A DNA stretch of 64,000 nucleotides, taken from contig NZ_CP038266.1 of NCBI RefSeq assembly GCF_004564355.1, forward strand, positions 1,426,001-1,490,000. The letters run 5' to 3'. Position 1 is the stretch's first letter; each line of letters starts with the position of its first letter. Source of the DNA: Microbacterium wangchenii (GTDB taxonomy: Bacteria > Actinomycetota > Actinomycetes > Actinomycetales > Microbacteriaceae). A program made the translations under genes and the position numbers. Below, piece by piece: positions 1 to 7,992 of this stretch. The notes under the pieces are model-generated. The model ran no database searches. It was not told the DNA's origin and saw nothing but the letters and a program-made list of their open reading frames with translations.

Positions 1-71
1 GGCTGAACGAGTTCGGGCACCTGGCTCACGAGCTGTTGGAAGTTGCTGACGAGTTCCTGCAGGGGATTCAT
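1..71 (-). CDS. Start of a gene, possibly a small multidrug export protein (partial)
   Basis: Only the first 24 codons are inside the window; the gene runs off the left edge. An ATG at 71 opens a frame starting MNPLQELVSN, preceded by a purine-rich GAAGAAAG about 9 bases upstream. The amphipathic start followed by VPELVQP is like the N-terminus of the small multidrug efflux proteins common in Actinobacteria, but the fragment is too short to prove it. It lies downstream of a MerR regulator on the same strand, and that pairing would fit an efflux protein. Confidence 0.45.
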   Translation of the reverse strand, partial: MNPLQELVSNFQQLVSQVPELVQ

Positions 72-154
72 GGCTCCGACTTCTTTCTTCGGGACGGCGG
101 ATCGGGAGATCTCTCGACCCGGTGCCCAGTAGAAACCGTGTTCTCAGAACCAGG

Positions 155-934
155 TCAAGAGGTGTGTCGCACGGACGGCGAAGCGTCGTCATCCGCCGAG
201 CGGTGCGCGGAAAGCAGCTCTTGCGCAAGCAATCCCGCGCGCGCGAGCACGTCGAGCTGGGCGGGGTTGTACAGCTCGGTCACGGCCTGGATGAAGGTCT
301 GTCGGGTCACAGGGGCGCTCTTGGACAGGTGCCCCGCCGGATCCGACAGCCACGGGTACTCGATCAGGTTCTGCGCGAGCGAGGGCGCGAGCTTCTCGGC
401 GAGTTGCTGCCGGGTGACCTCGTCCGCATCCGCGGGGAGAGCGCCGATCTCGTCGCCGACGGCGCCGGCTTCGGCATCCACTTCGACCATGCGCCGCAGA
501 TCCGCCATCGCCTCCTCGTCGTAGAGCTGCGAGTAGATGTGGATGATCGAACTGTCGGCCTCGGACAGGTGCGAGGCGACGGACGCGAAACCCGGGGGCG
601 CGTCGGCGGGGGCTCCGTCATCCAGGATCGCCGCGATGTCGGCACGGGCCTGCTGCAGACGTGCGATGTTCTCCGCCAGTTCGGCATCCAGCGCGTGCAG
701 CACCTCGGGAGTGTTCTCCCCACCTGCGCCGACCACTCCCACCTGCGACAGCGGCACCCCGAGGTCGGCCAGCCGCCGGATCCGCAGCAACCGCACCAGG
801 TGGCGCACGCCGTACTGCTTGTAGCCGTTGTACCTGCGATCGGGTTCGTCGAGCAGACCGACCCGGTGGTAGTGACGGACGGTGTTCACGGTCGTGCCCG
901 CCAGGTCGGCGAGCTCACGTGTGCTCCAGGCCAT
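155..934 (-). CDS. MerR family transcriptional regulator
   Basis: 259-residue regulator. The N-terminal winged helix begins STRELADLAGTTVNTVRHYH (residues about 3-22), the classic MerR recognition helix, followed by LLDEP and the GYKQYGVRHLVRL wing. The rest is a helical effector domain with no cysteine cluster, so a drug or other organic ligand is likelier than a metal. The ATG at 934 was chosen because the HTH starts right after it; upstream codons in frame are low-complexity Arg/Pro. It probably controls the gene starting at 71 and itself, with a dyad at 1212-1239 as a candidate operator. Confidence 0.85.
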   Translation of the reverse strand: MAWSTRELADLAGTTVNTVRHYHRVGLLDEPDRRYNGYKQYGVRHLVRLLRIRRLADLGVPLSQVGVVGAGGENTPEVLHALDAELAENIARLQQARADIAAILDDGAPADAPPGFASVASHLSEADSSIIHIYSQLYDEEAMADLRRMVEVDAEAGAVGDEIGALPADADEVTRQQLAEKLAPSLAQNLIEYPWLSDPAGHLSKSAPVTRQTFIQAVTELYNPAQLDVLARAGLLAQELLSAHRSADDDASPSVRHTS

Positions 935-947
935 GCGTCGGCCCTCC

Positions 948-1169
948 TCAGCGCGCAACCGGGCCGCGCGTCCCGGCTGCGCACAGCAGGGTGCCACCCA
1001 GCGCCGCGGCAAGGCTGATCGCCCCGGCGTAGCGGGTCGCACGCTCGCTCCCGGGCGCGGCCGGCCGGGTCAGGGGATGCGGCGTGGTGTCGCGTGTCCC
1101 GGTCAGGGCGCCGGGCCGCGCCGCCGGCCTCCGCTGCGTCGTCAGGGGTTCTCCGTGTTCTTCGAGCAT
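948..1169 (-). CDS. Small hypothetical protein with one membrane segment
   Basis: A 73-codon frame starting at ATG 1169 and ending 13 bases before the MerR start. The N-terminal 45 residues are polar (TQRRPAARPGAL), and residues about 47-66 (YAGAISLAAALGGTLLCAAG) would make one membrane helix. No family is recognised. It may be a real small protein cotranscribed with the MerR gene, or just an open stretch of the 5' untranslated region; GC-rich DNA gives such frames by chance. Confidence 0.3.
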   Translation of the reverse strand: MLEEHGEPLTTQRRPAARPGALTGTRDTTPHPLTRPAAPGSERATRYAGAISLAAALGGTLLCAAGTRGPVAR

Positions 1170-1211
1170 GCAGCCACGATGGCAGTGGCACCGGCGGCTT
1201 CGCGTCGGTAG

Positions 1212-1239
1212 CTCACCCTTATTTCCACCGAGTGGTGAG
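1212..1239. promoter_or_regulatory. Dyad upstream of the MerR gene
   Basis: CTCACC (1212-1217) and GGTGAG (1234-1239) are perfect inverted arms 16 bases apart, enclosing a second small dyad CCAC-cga-GTGG (1225-1235). MerR proteins bind such dyads between -35 and -10 boxes. It lies upstream of 1169 on the minus strand, so it is a candidate autoregulatory operator. Confidence 0.4.
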
Positions 1240-1272
1240 AACCGGGTTCATCACACGGCGGGCTCCCGACCG

Positions 1273-1779
1273 TCAGCGCCGGCGGGCGAGCATGCGTTCC
1301 TCCACGTGCCACGTGCGCGCCTCGTCGTCGGAGTACTCGCCCAGCCACACGAACCGGTCGGGGCCGATCTCGGTAAATCGCCACCGGAGGAAAGGCGCGT
1401 CGTCGGTGCTGACGAGGTGGATCTCGTCGCCCACCTCTCGGCCGATGAACTTCCGCACCCGCCCGTTGACCGGCTCCATCCACGTGGATCGCCACGCCCC
1501 CAGCACCTCGTCGAAGAATCTCACCGTCGTGCCGTGGAAACCATAGGGCGCCTCGCCGGCGCCCGGCTGCCCGGGCCCCGGCACCGTCCACACGTCCTGG
1601 ACCGCGCGGCCGCCGAGCACCCAGCCGAAGTGGACCTCGCCGACGGCATGATCCGGCGCAGCCGGGTCACCCGGTCGCGACCACTCGAGCCGCCACGAGC
1701 CGATGAACCGGCCGAAGGTCTCGGATGATGCGTGGTCGGGCGGGCGGCTGAGCAGGTGTTCGTTGAGGGGAGTCGACAT
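1273..1779 (-). CDS. Hypothetical protein, DUF1579-like / lipocalin-like
   Basis: 168 residues with no signal peptide or membrane segment. FGRFIGSWRLEW near residue 22 and the later GRAVQDVWTVPG and ARTWHVEERM pieces recall the beta-barrel families (DUF1579-like) whose members begin with a G-x-W motif. The charged, Trp-rich strand pattern fits a small lipocalin-like barrel. ATG at 1779 was chosen because the longer in-frame extension is Arg-rich noise. It is divergent from the propeller-protein gene that follows. Its ligand is unknown. Confidence 0.7.
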   Translation of the reverse strand: MSTPLNEHLLSRPPDHASSETFGRFIGSWRLEWSRPGDPAAPDHAVGEVHFGWVLGGRAVQDVWTVPGPGQPGAGEAPYGFHGTTVRFFDEVLGAWRSTWMEPVNGRVRKFIGREVGDEIHLVSTDDAPFLRWRFTEIGPDRFVWLGEYSDDEARTWHVEERMLARRR

Positions 1780-1874
1780 GCGGTGAGGATAGGCGCGCCC
1801 ACCGACGTCCGGGTGGCGCGCCCGATAGCGTGGGAAACCCCGGCCACGTGCTGATCCTGCAGAGCGGAGACACC

Positions 1875-3224
1875 ATGACCGAGGCTCACCCACCGTCGCG
1901 CGCGCCCTTTTTCGCCGGGCCCCGGCGTGGCGCAGCGATCGCCGCCGCGATTCTCGGCGCGGTGGGTGTGGCCGGCGGAGTGGCCGCGGTCGTCCTGGAC
2001 CTCGGCTGGGCGGTGTGGGTGGCGTCGCTGGTCGTCGTCGGACTGGCGCTCGTGTGCGCACTGAGCGGAACGCGGCGCTCGGCCCTCATCGGCCTTGTCG
2101 CCGGCGCCGCTGTGGTGGCTGGCGGATGCATCGCGATCGATGTTCAGCCGCCCGTGCCGTCGGGCTCGCGGGTGCTCGCCGGCATCTCGCCCAGCGAGGA
2201 CGTCGACGACTACTGGGAAGTGGGCGGCACGGGCGACGTGCGCGTCGTGGTCGAACGGGATCGGAACGCCCTCGTCGGGTACTCCCCGGACGGGTCGGTC
2301 CTCTGGGTCAACGACGACGCCGCCCGGGCGCCGAGTTGGTCCGCCGTCTCGGCGGAAGACTCGGTCGTGGTGTTCGCCGATGGGACGTCGGAGGGATCGG
2401 CGATGTCCGTCTCCACGGCGACGGGGGAGACCGAGTGGTCTGCCGAGGTCGGTGATGCGGAACCCTTCTCCGCGAACGCCGACGTCGTCGTCTTCACCGA
2501 CGGAGAGCGCACCCTCGGCGTGGACCGCCGCACGGGCGAGGGCGTGTGGGAGGCGGAGTCCGGGGCGGTCGCGAGCAGCGGGGGTAGATCGTCCTTCAAC
2601 CCGCGCCGGTGGACTCCCGAGGCTCAGTGGATCGTCCTGTCCGACGCGGAAGCGGGCCGGCACACCGTCGTGGATTCCCGCACGGGGCAGACCGCCACCA
2701 CCGTGGAGCTGGCGGACGATTCGCACAACGCGTGGGTGATCGCGGGCGACACGTTCGTCACGTTCGGCTACGAGGACGACCGGCCCGTTGCCGTGGGCAC
2801 GCCGCTGACGGGCGGTCGCGGCTGGACGACGGAGATCACCGGTGGCGACTGGCTCGAGTCGTATGAGCCGGTGGGCGGGGATGTGCGTCTGGTGAACCGG
2901 GCCTCCGTGCAGTGGGTGGACGGGCGTGACGGCGAGCTCACGACGCGGGAGCTGCCGACGGGATGGACGATCGACACCCGCGGCGACATCGACGGCGCCA
3001 CGGTCCTCGTCGTCCAGCATCGCGACCGCGACGATGACTCCGTCGTCATCGGCCTGATGGATTCGCGCACCGGCGATCTGACCCCGCTCGATCCACGGGT
3101 GCGAAAGGTCACCGTCGTCGACTCGACGGCGGGCGGGACGCTCGTCCGGGTGGGGTATCGCGACGCCGTCGGCGGCACCCACGATCGCACGGTGCTGATC
3201 CCCGACCCGGGTCTGTCTCCCTGA
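1875..3224 (+). CDS. PQQ-like beta-propeller membrane protein
   Basis: 449 residues. Two or three hydrophobic segments come first (roughly 20-85), ending in AAVVAGGCIAID. The extracytoplasmic part has repeated blades such as NALVGYSPDGSVLWV, SVSTATGETEWSA and GVDRRTGEGVWEAE, the Asp/Gly/Thr-Gly-x-x-x-W pattern of PQQ-type propellers. Such proteins usually serve as scaffolds or sensors outside the membrane. ATG 1875 follows GCGGAGACACC; an upstream in-frame GTG at 1830 is less likely. TAGCGT near 1824 is a plausible -10. The last 15 codons recur as a remnant near 4859-4896. Confidence 0.75.
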   Translation: MTEAHPPSRAPFFAGPRRGAAIAAAILGAVGVAGGVAAVVLDLGWAVWVASLVVVGLALVCALSGTRRSALIGLVAGAAVVAGGCIAIDVQPPVPSGSRVLAGISPSEDVDDYWEVGGTGDVRVVVERDRNALVGYSPDGSVLWVNDDAARAPSWSAVSAEDSVVVFADGTSEGSAMSVSTATGETEWSAEVGDAEPFSANADVVVFTDGERTLGVDRRTGEGVWEAESGAVASSGGRSSFNPRRWTPEAQWIVLSDAEAGRHTVVDSRTGQTATTVELADDSHNAWVIAGDTFVTFGYEDDRPVAVGTPLTGGRGWTTEITGGDWLESYEPVGGDVRLVNRASVQWVDGRDGELTTRELPTGWTIDTRGDIDGATVLVVQHRDRDDDSVVIGLMDSRTGDLTPLDPRVRKVTVVDSTAGGTLVRVGYRDAVGGTHDRTVLIPDPGLSP

Positions 3225-3235
3225 CGCGGCGAGGC

Positions 3236-3637
3236 TCAGCCTCGCAGGCGCGTCGCTTCCTCGCCGAGCACGGCGGAGAGCCCGTTCAGGCGCAGGGCGA
3301 TGCCGCCCCGCAGGTGCGGAAGATCCGCGCTGCCGTCACCGGTGCGGACGAGGAAGGCGACCTGCTCGGTCCAGGTCAACAGCGTGGCGGCGGCGGCGTC
3401 GGCCAGGAGCACGGTGACGAGGGACGCCCACCTCACGACGTCGTCGATGATCGACTCGTAGGTGAAGACGATCCGGCTCCCGGGAACGATGTCGAGATAG
3501 TGCGACCGGTACTCCAGTGCCTCGGGTGCGCTGTCCATGCTCCGGAAGTCGCTGTGCGCGTCCTCCCCGCCGCCGGCGCGGAAGTCCCGGCGCATCCGCG
3601 CGCCCGACCCGGGGAGGCGGAACCACCGGCGGTACAC
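3236..3637 (-). pseudogene. N-terminally truncated SRPBCC / AHSA1-type protein
   Basis: The frame encodes 133 residues matching the middle and C-terminus of activator-of-Hsp90-like START domains: WFRLPGSGARMRRDFRAGGG, then SHYLDIVPGSRIVFTYE and LLTWTEQVAFL. Family members have about 25-30 more residues at the start, including the first strand. Here an in-frame TGA (3674-3676) lies only 12 codons upstream of the sole start candidate, a GTG at 3637. The missing part would sit where the promoter of the next gene is, so I read this as a decayed or 5'-deleted gene. A functional short form cannot be excluded. Confidence 0.55.
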
Positions 3638-3734
3638 GGCCTTCCCGGCGTGCCGCGAGGCTCGCGGTGGTGCTCATCGACGACACCGCAGACGGTTCGG
3701 AGATTCCGTGTGCGCCGGCCGGTGGGCGATTCGT

Positions 3735-3740
3735 TACGCT
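3735..3740 (+). promoter_or_regulatory. -10 box of a leaderless promoter (VanZ gene)
   Basis: TACGCT lies 7 bases before ATG 3748, a spacing that puts the transcript start at the start codon. No Shine-Dalgarno sequence is present. Confidence 0.5.
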
Positions 3741-3747
3741 CAGCATC

Positions 3748-4815
3748 ATGCGCGACCAACTCGTGCTCGCCCTCCTCGCCGTCCTCATCGGCGGAATCGT
3801 CGGCTTCCTCTTGTTCGTGCCTTTCGTGGCGGCCAGCTATCGGCGCGGGGGGCGGCTGCCGCTGAGCCGACTCGCGATGTGGTCGGCGGCCCTCGTCTAC
3901 TTCTGGGCGATCTGGACGTACACGCTCCTGCCGCTTCCCGACCCCGACACGATGGTGTGCGCGGGGGTGAATCTCAATCCCGCGCAGTTCGTCGCCGACA
4001 TCCTCGAGGCGATCTCCGCGCCGGGCGCATTCCTGACCAACCCCGCGGTCTTGCAGCTGCTCCTGAACGTCGCGCTGTTCGTACCGCTCGGCTGCTTCGT
4101 CCGCGTGCTCGGGCAGCGTGGCGTCGTCGTCTCCGCTGTGCTGGGTCTGAGCATCTCGGCCATTGTGGAGTTCACGCAGCTCACGGGGGTGTGGGGCCTC
4201 TATCCGTGTGCGTACCGAGTCTTCGACGTGGACGACCTGCTCACGAATACGATCGGTGCGGTGATCGGGTCGCTGCTCGCGCTGGCGCTGCCTCGCGCGA
4301 TGCGTGCAGGCGTCGCGTCGACGAGTGCGGCACCGGGCGGCGAGGTGACGCGCGGGCGCCGCATCTATGCGATGGTCAGCGACCTCGTCGCCGCGCTGAT
4401 CATTCAGGGGAGCACCGGGATCCTCGTCCAGCTCTGGCTGCAGTTCGTCGTCCAGGATCGATCGGCCGTCATCGCCGGCACGATCGCAGGCGTCACCGGC
4501 ACCCTCGCCGCCATCATCGGAACGCTGGCCGTCGTGATGGCGACGGGGCGGACCATCGGAGACATCGCCGTCGGAGTCCGATTCGCCGGCGGCCCCGGTG
4601 ACGAGTGGGTCGCAAGGCTCATGCGCTATCTCGGTGGCATCGGCGGGTACCTTCTGCTGAGTGCTCTGCCCGGCGGATGGGGCGGCCTGGCGTTCGTCTT
4701 CGCCGTCCTGTCGCTCGTCCTGGTCTTCACCCGGGTCGGCCCCGGCGGGCTTCCGGGCCTCCTGGCGCGCCGACGGCTCTCCGACGCGCGACGCGGAGCC
4801 TCCCGGCCGCGCTAG
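3748..4815 (+). CDS. VanZ family membrane protein with RDD domain
   Basis: 355 residues, entirely membrane-embedded. The first half is a VanZ domain: IWTYTLLPLPDP, LLNVALFVPLGCFV and SAIVEFTQLTGVWG (about 55-165), then FDVDDLLTNTIGAVIGSLL. The second half (from about 200) is an RDD domain with RRIYAMVSDLVAALI and RTIGDIAVGVRF. VanZ proteins are linked to teicoplanin tolerance and envelope changes, but the actual activity is unknown. The fusion to RDD is common in Actinobacteria. ATG 3748 is set by the leaderless promoter. Confidence 0.85.
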   Translation: MRDQLVLALLAVLIGGIVGFLLFVPFVAASYRRGGRLPLSRLAMWSAALVYFWAIWTYTLLPLPDPDTMVCAGVNLNPAQFVADILEAISAPGAFLTNPAVLQLLLNVALFVPLGCFVRVLGQRGVVVSAVLGLSISAIVEFTQLTGVWGLYPCAYRVFDVDDLLTNTIGAVIGSLLALALPRAMRAGVASTSAAPGGEVTRGRRIYAMVSDLVAALIIQGSTGILVQLWLQFVVQDRSAVIAGTIAGVTGTLAAIIGTLAVVMATGRTIGDIAVGVRFAGGPGDEWVARLMRYLGGIGGYLLLSALPGGWGGLAFVFAVLSLVLVFTRVGPGGLPGLLARRRLSDARRGASRPR

Positions 4816-4834
4816 CCGATCCTCGCGTCACCGG

Positions 4835-4896
4835 GCTCGATCCACGCGCGCGAAGGGCGCACGGTGGTGATCCCCGACCCGGCCCTGTCTCCCTGA
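4835..4896 (+). pseudogene. Remnant of a duplicated propeller-protein gene end
   Basis: Bases 4859-4903 match 3187-3231 (the last codons, stop and trailer of the propeller-protein gene) at 42 of 45 positions without gaps, and 4835-4846 repeats 3086-3097 exactly. Read in the same frame, the remnant ends RTVVIPDPALSP-stop against RTVLIPDPGLSP-stop. About 90 bases between the two blocks are missing here. It is the scar of a second copy that has been almost wholly deleted. Confidence 0.75.
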
Positions 4897-4956
4897 CGCG
4901 GCGGGGTCTAGCGTCGGGTCCGACGGCGCCCGCGCAGCGTCGGAGGGTGGGGTCGC

Positions 4957-5712
4957 ATGCGGAAGCTCCAGGACAGCCAGCCCCTCTGGCACGCGTTGAT
5001 CTGGATCGGGATCTACATCGTCGCCGTCAACGTGGGCGACGTCGTGGGGGGAGTGCTGCACTTCCCGGGGGCGACGAGCATCGTCCTCCTCATCCTCTCC
5101 GCAGTCCTGCTCGTCTATCTCCGGCGCACGCGCCGGCTCGCCTTCTACGGGGTGCGCCGCGTGCAACCGGGCACGCTGCCGGCGACGGCCTTCTTCATCC
5201 CGCTCTTCGTCACCGCCTTCGTGTCCTACGGCAAGGGATGGGCTCCCGGACTGGACACGGAGACGGTGGTCTTCGCGATCCTGCTGGTCGCGGGTGTGGG
5301 GTTCGTCGAGGAGCTCGTCTTCCGCGGGTTCCTGCTGCGCGCACTGAGGGCGGAGGGACGGTTGACGTGGGCGATCGTCGTCTCCGGTGTCACGTTCGGG
5401 GTCGGGCACGTCGTCAACCTGCTCCGCGGGTACTCGCTCCCCGAGCAGCCGGTGCAGATCGTGCTGGCGATCCTGGTCGGCATCGCGCTGGCCTACGGGG
5501 TCGTTCTGACCGGCAGCATCCTGCCCGGAGCCGTCTTCCACGCGTTGTTCAACCTCAGCGGCACGCTCACGTCCGACTCCGTCTGGGGTGAGACCGTCGT
5601 GGCGGGGATCATCGCGGCCGTGATGATCCCGTACATCTTCTTTCTGCGCAGTCGCCTCGCCGCGGTGGGGCCGGCGCCCGATCCGCCGGTCGCGTCCGAC
5701 GGCTCACGCTGA
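4957..5712 (+). CDS. CPBP family intramembrane metalloprotease
   Basis: 251 residues with about seven membrane segments. The diagnostic ABI/CAAX-protease motifs are intact: EELVFRGFLLRAL (residues about 119-131), FGVGHVVNL, and HALFN near residue 200, giving the glutamates and histidines that bind zinc. Family members cleave prenylated or signal-like peptides, or protect against bacteriocins. ATG 4957 follows a strong GGAGGGTGGGG; TAGCGT at about 4908 is a candidate -10. The end overlaps the MFS gene on the other strand by 9 bases. Confidence 0.9.
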   Translation: MRKLQDSQPLWHALIWIGIYIVAVNVGDVVGGVLHFPGATSIVLLILSAVLLVYLRRTRRLAFYGVRRVQPGTLPATAFFIPLFVTAFVSYGKGWAPGLDTETVVFAILLVAGVGFVEELVFRGFLLRALRAEGRLTWAIVVSGVTFGVGHVVNLLRGYSLPEQPVQIVLAILVGIALAYGVVLTGSILPGAVFHALFNLSGTLTSDSVWGETVVAGIIAAVMIPYIFFLRSRLAAVGPAPDPPVASDGSR

Positions 5713-7137
5713 CCTTTCGGTGGGGGAGGTCGCGGGGACGGATGCTGCCGGCCGGGGCCGCGACCGCCGCCGGATCGTCGTCACCACGGCCGACGCGAAC
5801 CCGAGCGCGGCCGCCGCGATGGGCGCGATCAGCGCGATCTTCAGCGCCGTCAGGCCGTCTCCGATCGTCTCGGTGGCGCTCGAATGCAGGGCCGAAGCCC
5901 CGGCGATGCCGAGAGCGGCACCGAACTGGAAGCACGTGTACAGGACCGCGCTGACGACGCCCTGATCCTCGCGTGGGGCGCGCTCGGTGGCGGCGATCGT
6001 GAGCGGGCCGTAGGCGAGGGTGAAGGCCAGCCCCACGGCGACCAGCCCCGGAAGGAAGTCCAGGTAATGGTCCGTGCCATCCAGCGGGAGGAACAGCGTG
6101 TAGGCGAGGAGCGCGAAGCCGAGCCCGGCGGTGGCCACCGGCCATACCCCGAATCGCCGGACCAGAAGGGGCGTGACCAGGGGTGCCAGGACCGCATCCA
6201 TCGCCACCACCAGCATCGCCAGCGCGGAGTGCAGCGCCGACCACCCCAGGGATTCCTGCAGATAGATGACGAAGACGAGCTGGAAACCCGCGAAACCGGC
6301 GGCGAGGGACGCGGCTCCGATCACCGCCGGCGCCGCCGACGACTGCGACAGCACTGCGAGGGACAGGAGTGGCTCGGGCGCACGTCGAAGTCGCGCGATG
6401 AACAGCAGGAACGCGGCCACGGCCGCGACGGTCCACGCCACCGGGGGGAACGGACCGGCGTGGTGGGCGAGGGACTCGATGCCGAGCATCGCGAACGCGA
6501 CGGCGGCAGCGATGAGCACGGCTCCGGGGTAGTCCACGCGCGACGCGCGCGGACGCACATCATCGCGGGGGATCAGCGCGGACGCCCCGGCGAACAAGAG
6601 GAGTCCGACCCCTGCGGGGAAGAGGAAGACCCACCGCCATCCCAGCAGCGACAGCACGCCGCCGGCGACCAGGCCGACCGAGAACCCCGCCGCCCCGATG
6701 CCGGCGTAGATGAGAACCGCACGATCCCGGACGTGGCCGGCCGGATACGTCGTGTTGAGGATCGCGAGGCCCGCGGGCATGAGGAAGGCCGCGCACGCGC
6801 CGGTGAGGACGCGCATCGCGATCACGAGCCAGGCGTCGCCGGCGAGCCCGCCCACGAGGGAGAACCCGATGAACGCCGCCAACCCGACGAGGAAGACGCG
6901 TCGATGCCCGTACGCGTCGGCGACGCGCCCGCCGACGAGCATCAGGGCGCCGTAACTGACGACGTATCCGCTGACGATCCACTGCACCTCCGCGGTCGTC
7001 AGGCCCAGGTCGGCGCGGATGGAGGGAAGGGCGACGTTGAACATCGCGACGTCCATGCCCTCGAGGAAGGCTGCGCCGCAGAGGACGGCGAGGAGGACGG
7101 CTCTCGCCAGGGGAGCTGTGGGAATGGGGCGTGGCAT
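5704..7137 (-). CDS. MFS transporter, DHA2-like drug exporter
   Basis: 477 residues and about 14 membrane helices. EGMDVAMFNVALPSIRADL is the D1 start of DHA2 pumps, VQWIVSGYVVSYGALMLVGGRVADAYGHRRVFL holds motif A between helices 2 and 3, and VGLVAGGVLSLLGWRWVFLF is the antiporter motif C region. It probably expels a toxic organic compound using the proton gradient. Start ATG 7137 faces the HxlR regulator gene 59 bases away, which is likely to control it. Confidence 0.9.
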   Translation of the reverse strand: MPRPIPTAPLARAVLLAVLCGAAFLEGMDVAMFNVALPSIRADLGLTTAEVQWIVSGYVVSYGALMLVGGRVADAYGHRRVFLVGLAAFIGFSLVGGLAGDAWLVIAMRVLTGACAAFLMPAGLAILNTTYPAGHVRDRAVLIYAGIGAAGFSVGLVAGGVLSLLGWRWVFLFPAGVGLLLFAGASALIPRDDVRPRASRVDYPGAVLIAAAVAFAMLGIESLAHHAGPFPPVAWTVAAVAAFLLFIARLRRAPEPLLSLAVLSQSSAAPAVIGAASLAAGFAGFQLVFVIYLQESLGWSALHSALAMLVVAMDAVLAPLVTPLLVRRFGVWPVATAGLGFALLAYTLFLPLDGTDHYLDFLPGLVAVGLAFTLAYGPLTIAATERAPREDQGVVSAVLYTCFQFGAALGIAGASALHSSATETIGDGLTALKIALIAPIAAAALGFASAVVTTIRRRSRPRPAASVPATSPTERSA

Positions 7138-7196
7138 GGGGTCTCCGCGTTCGGTTACCTATTGTTCGAGGCCCCATCCTGGGTCACCATGGACGC
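7138..7196. promoter_or_regulatory. Divergent promoter region between MFS pump and HxlR regulator
   Basis: 59 bases. TATTGT (7160-7165) is a good -10 for the rightward gene. CGAAC occurs twice as a direct repeat on the minus strand (around 7150 and 7165) around this box. HxlR proteins usually bind in such shared regions, but no strict operator consensus can be read here. Confidence 0.4.
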
Positions 7197-7631
7197 ATGA
7201 CGGAAGAAGGCACTTTGCAGTCACCCGGTTACCCCAGGGGAACCGAGGGGTGGGACGCCTTCCAGTGGGACCGGCGCGAGGACTGCGAGGTCCGGCAGAT
7301 CCTCGACCGCATCGCCGACAAGTGGTCGTTGCTGGTGATCGCCCTGCTCGACGGCGCCCCGATGCGGTTCACCGAGCTTCAGCGCGCCGTGGACGGCATC
7401 AGCCAGCGCATGCTCACCGTGACGCTGCGGAACCTGGAGCGCGACGGCCTGGTGCACCGGGAGGTCTATGCGGTCATCCCCCCTCGCGTGGAGTACAGCC
7501 TCACCTCCGTCGGACGCGGCCTGCATGCGACGGTGCAGTCGCTGGTGACCTGGACAGAGGAGAACACCGAGTACATCGTGCGTGCCCGCAACGAGTACGA
7601 CCGCCGCGAGGACGGCGCAGCCGCCAGGTGA
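7197..7631 (+). CDS. HxlR family transcriptional regulator
   Basis: 144 residues, single winged-helix domain. CEVRQILDRIADKWSLLVIALL (from about 29) is the HxlR signature with the family cysteine, followed by RFTELQRAVDGISQRMLTVTLRNLERDGLVHREVY and the wing PRVEYSLTSVGRGL. The family responds to electrophiles or aldehydes in some members. It is divergent from the MFS pump, the usual arrangement for a local repressor or activator. ATG 7197 begins MTEEGTLQSPG; no strong ribosome site is seen. Confidence 0.9.
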   Translation: MTEEGTLQSPGYPRGTEGWDAFQWDRREDCEVRQILDRIADKWSLLVIALLDGAPMRFTELQRAVDGISQRMLTVTLRNLERDGLVHREVYAVIPPRVEYSLTSVGRGLHATVQSLVTWTEENTEYIVRARNEYDRREDGAAAR

Positions 7632-7647
7632 GGGCGGAACCTGCGGA

Positions 7648-7944
7648 TCAGGCCGGTCCGTCGGGGTGGGCGAGGTCGTAGGCGCGCGAGAGCTTCTGCG
7701 GGACGACCATGCGCCACGCGTCGACCACCCACTCCCGCGCCTCGCCGGCTTCCAGTGCCGCAAGATCCGCGTGCACCCAGTTGAAGCGGAGGTCGGGCTC
7801 CGCGGGCAGCTGGAACTTGCGCGGGTCGCCGCCCACGAGCGCCTCCCGCTCCTCCTTGGGGAAGGCGAACCCCATGATGCGCTCGTCCCGCGAGAAGGCG
7901 ACGTACACGAGCCGGCCGACGCGGAACTTGAGCCTCCCGCGCAC
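7648..7944 (-). pseudogene. MmcQ/YjbR-type protein lacking its N-terminus
   Basis: 98 residues from the only available start, GTG 7944. GRLVYVAFSRDERIMGFAFPKEEREALV, FNWVHADLAAL and ARE-WVVDAWRMVVPQKL match the MmcQ/YjbR fold. Normal members have about 20-25 more residues ahead of the SPAYVRGR segment, but a TAG (7969-7971) closes the frame 8 codons before the GTG, and the promoter of the PadR gene occupies that space. It is thus truncated, though the rest is free of stops. Confidence 0.55.
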
Positions 7945-7980
7945 GTAGGCCGGGGAGGAGACACACTTCTATTCTGGCGC

Positions 7981-7986
7981 TAGGAT
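7981..7986 (+). promoter_or_regulatory. -10 box of a leaderless promoter (PadR gene)
   Basis: TAGGAT, 6 bases before the GTG start at 7993, with no ribosome binding site between. Confidence 0.5.
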
Positions 7987-7992
7987 AGCCGT

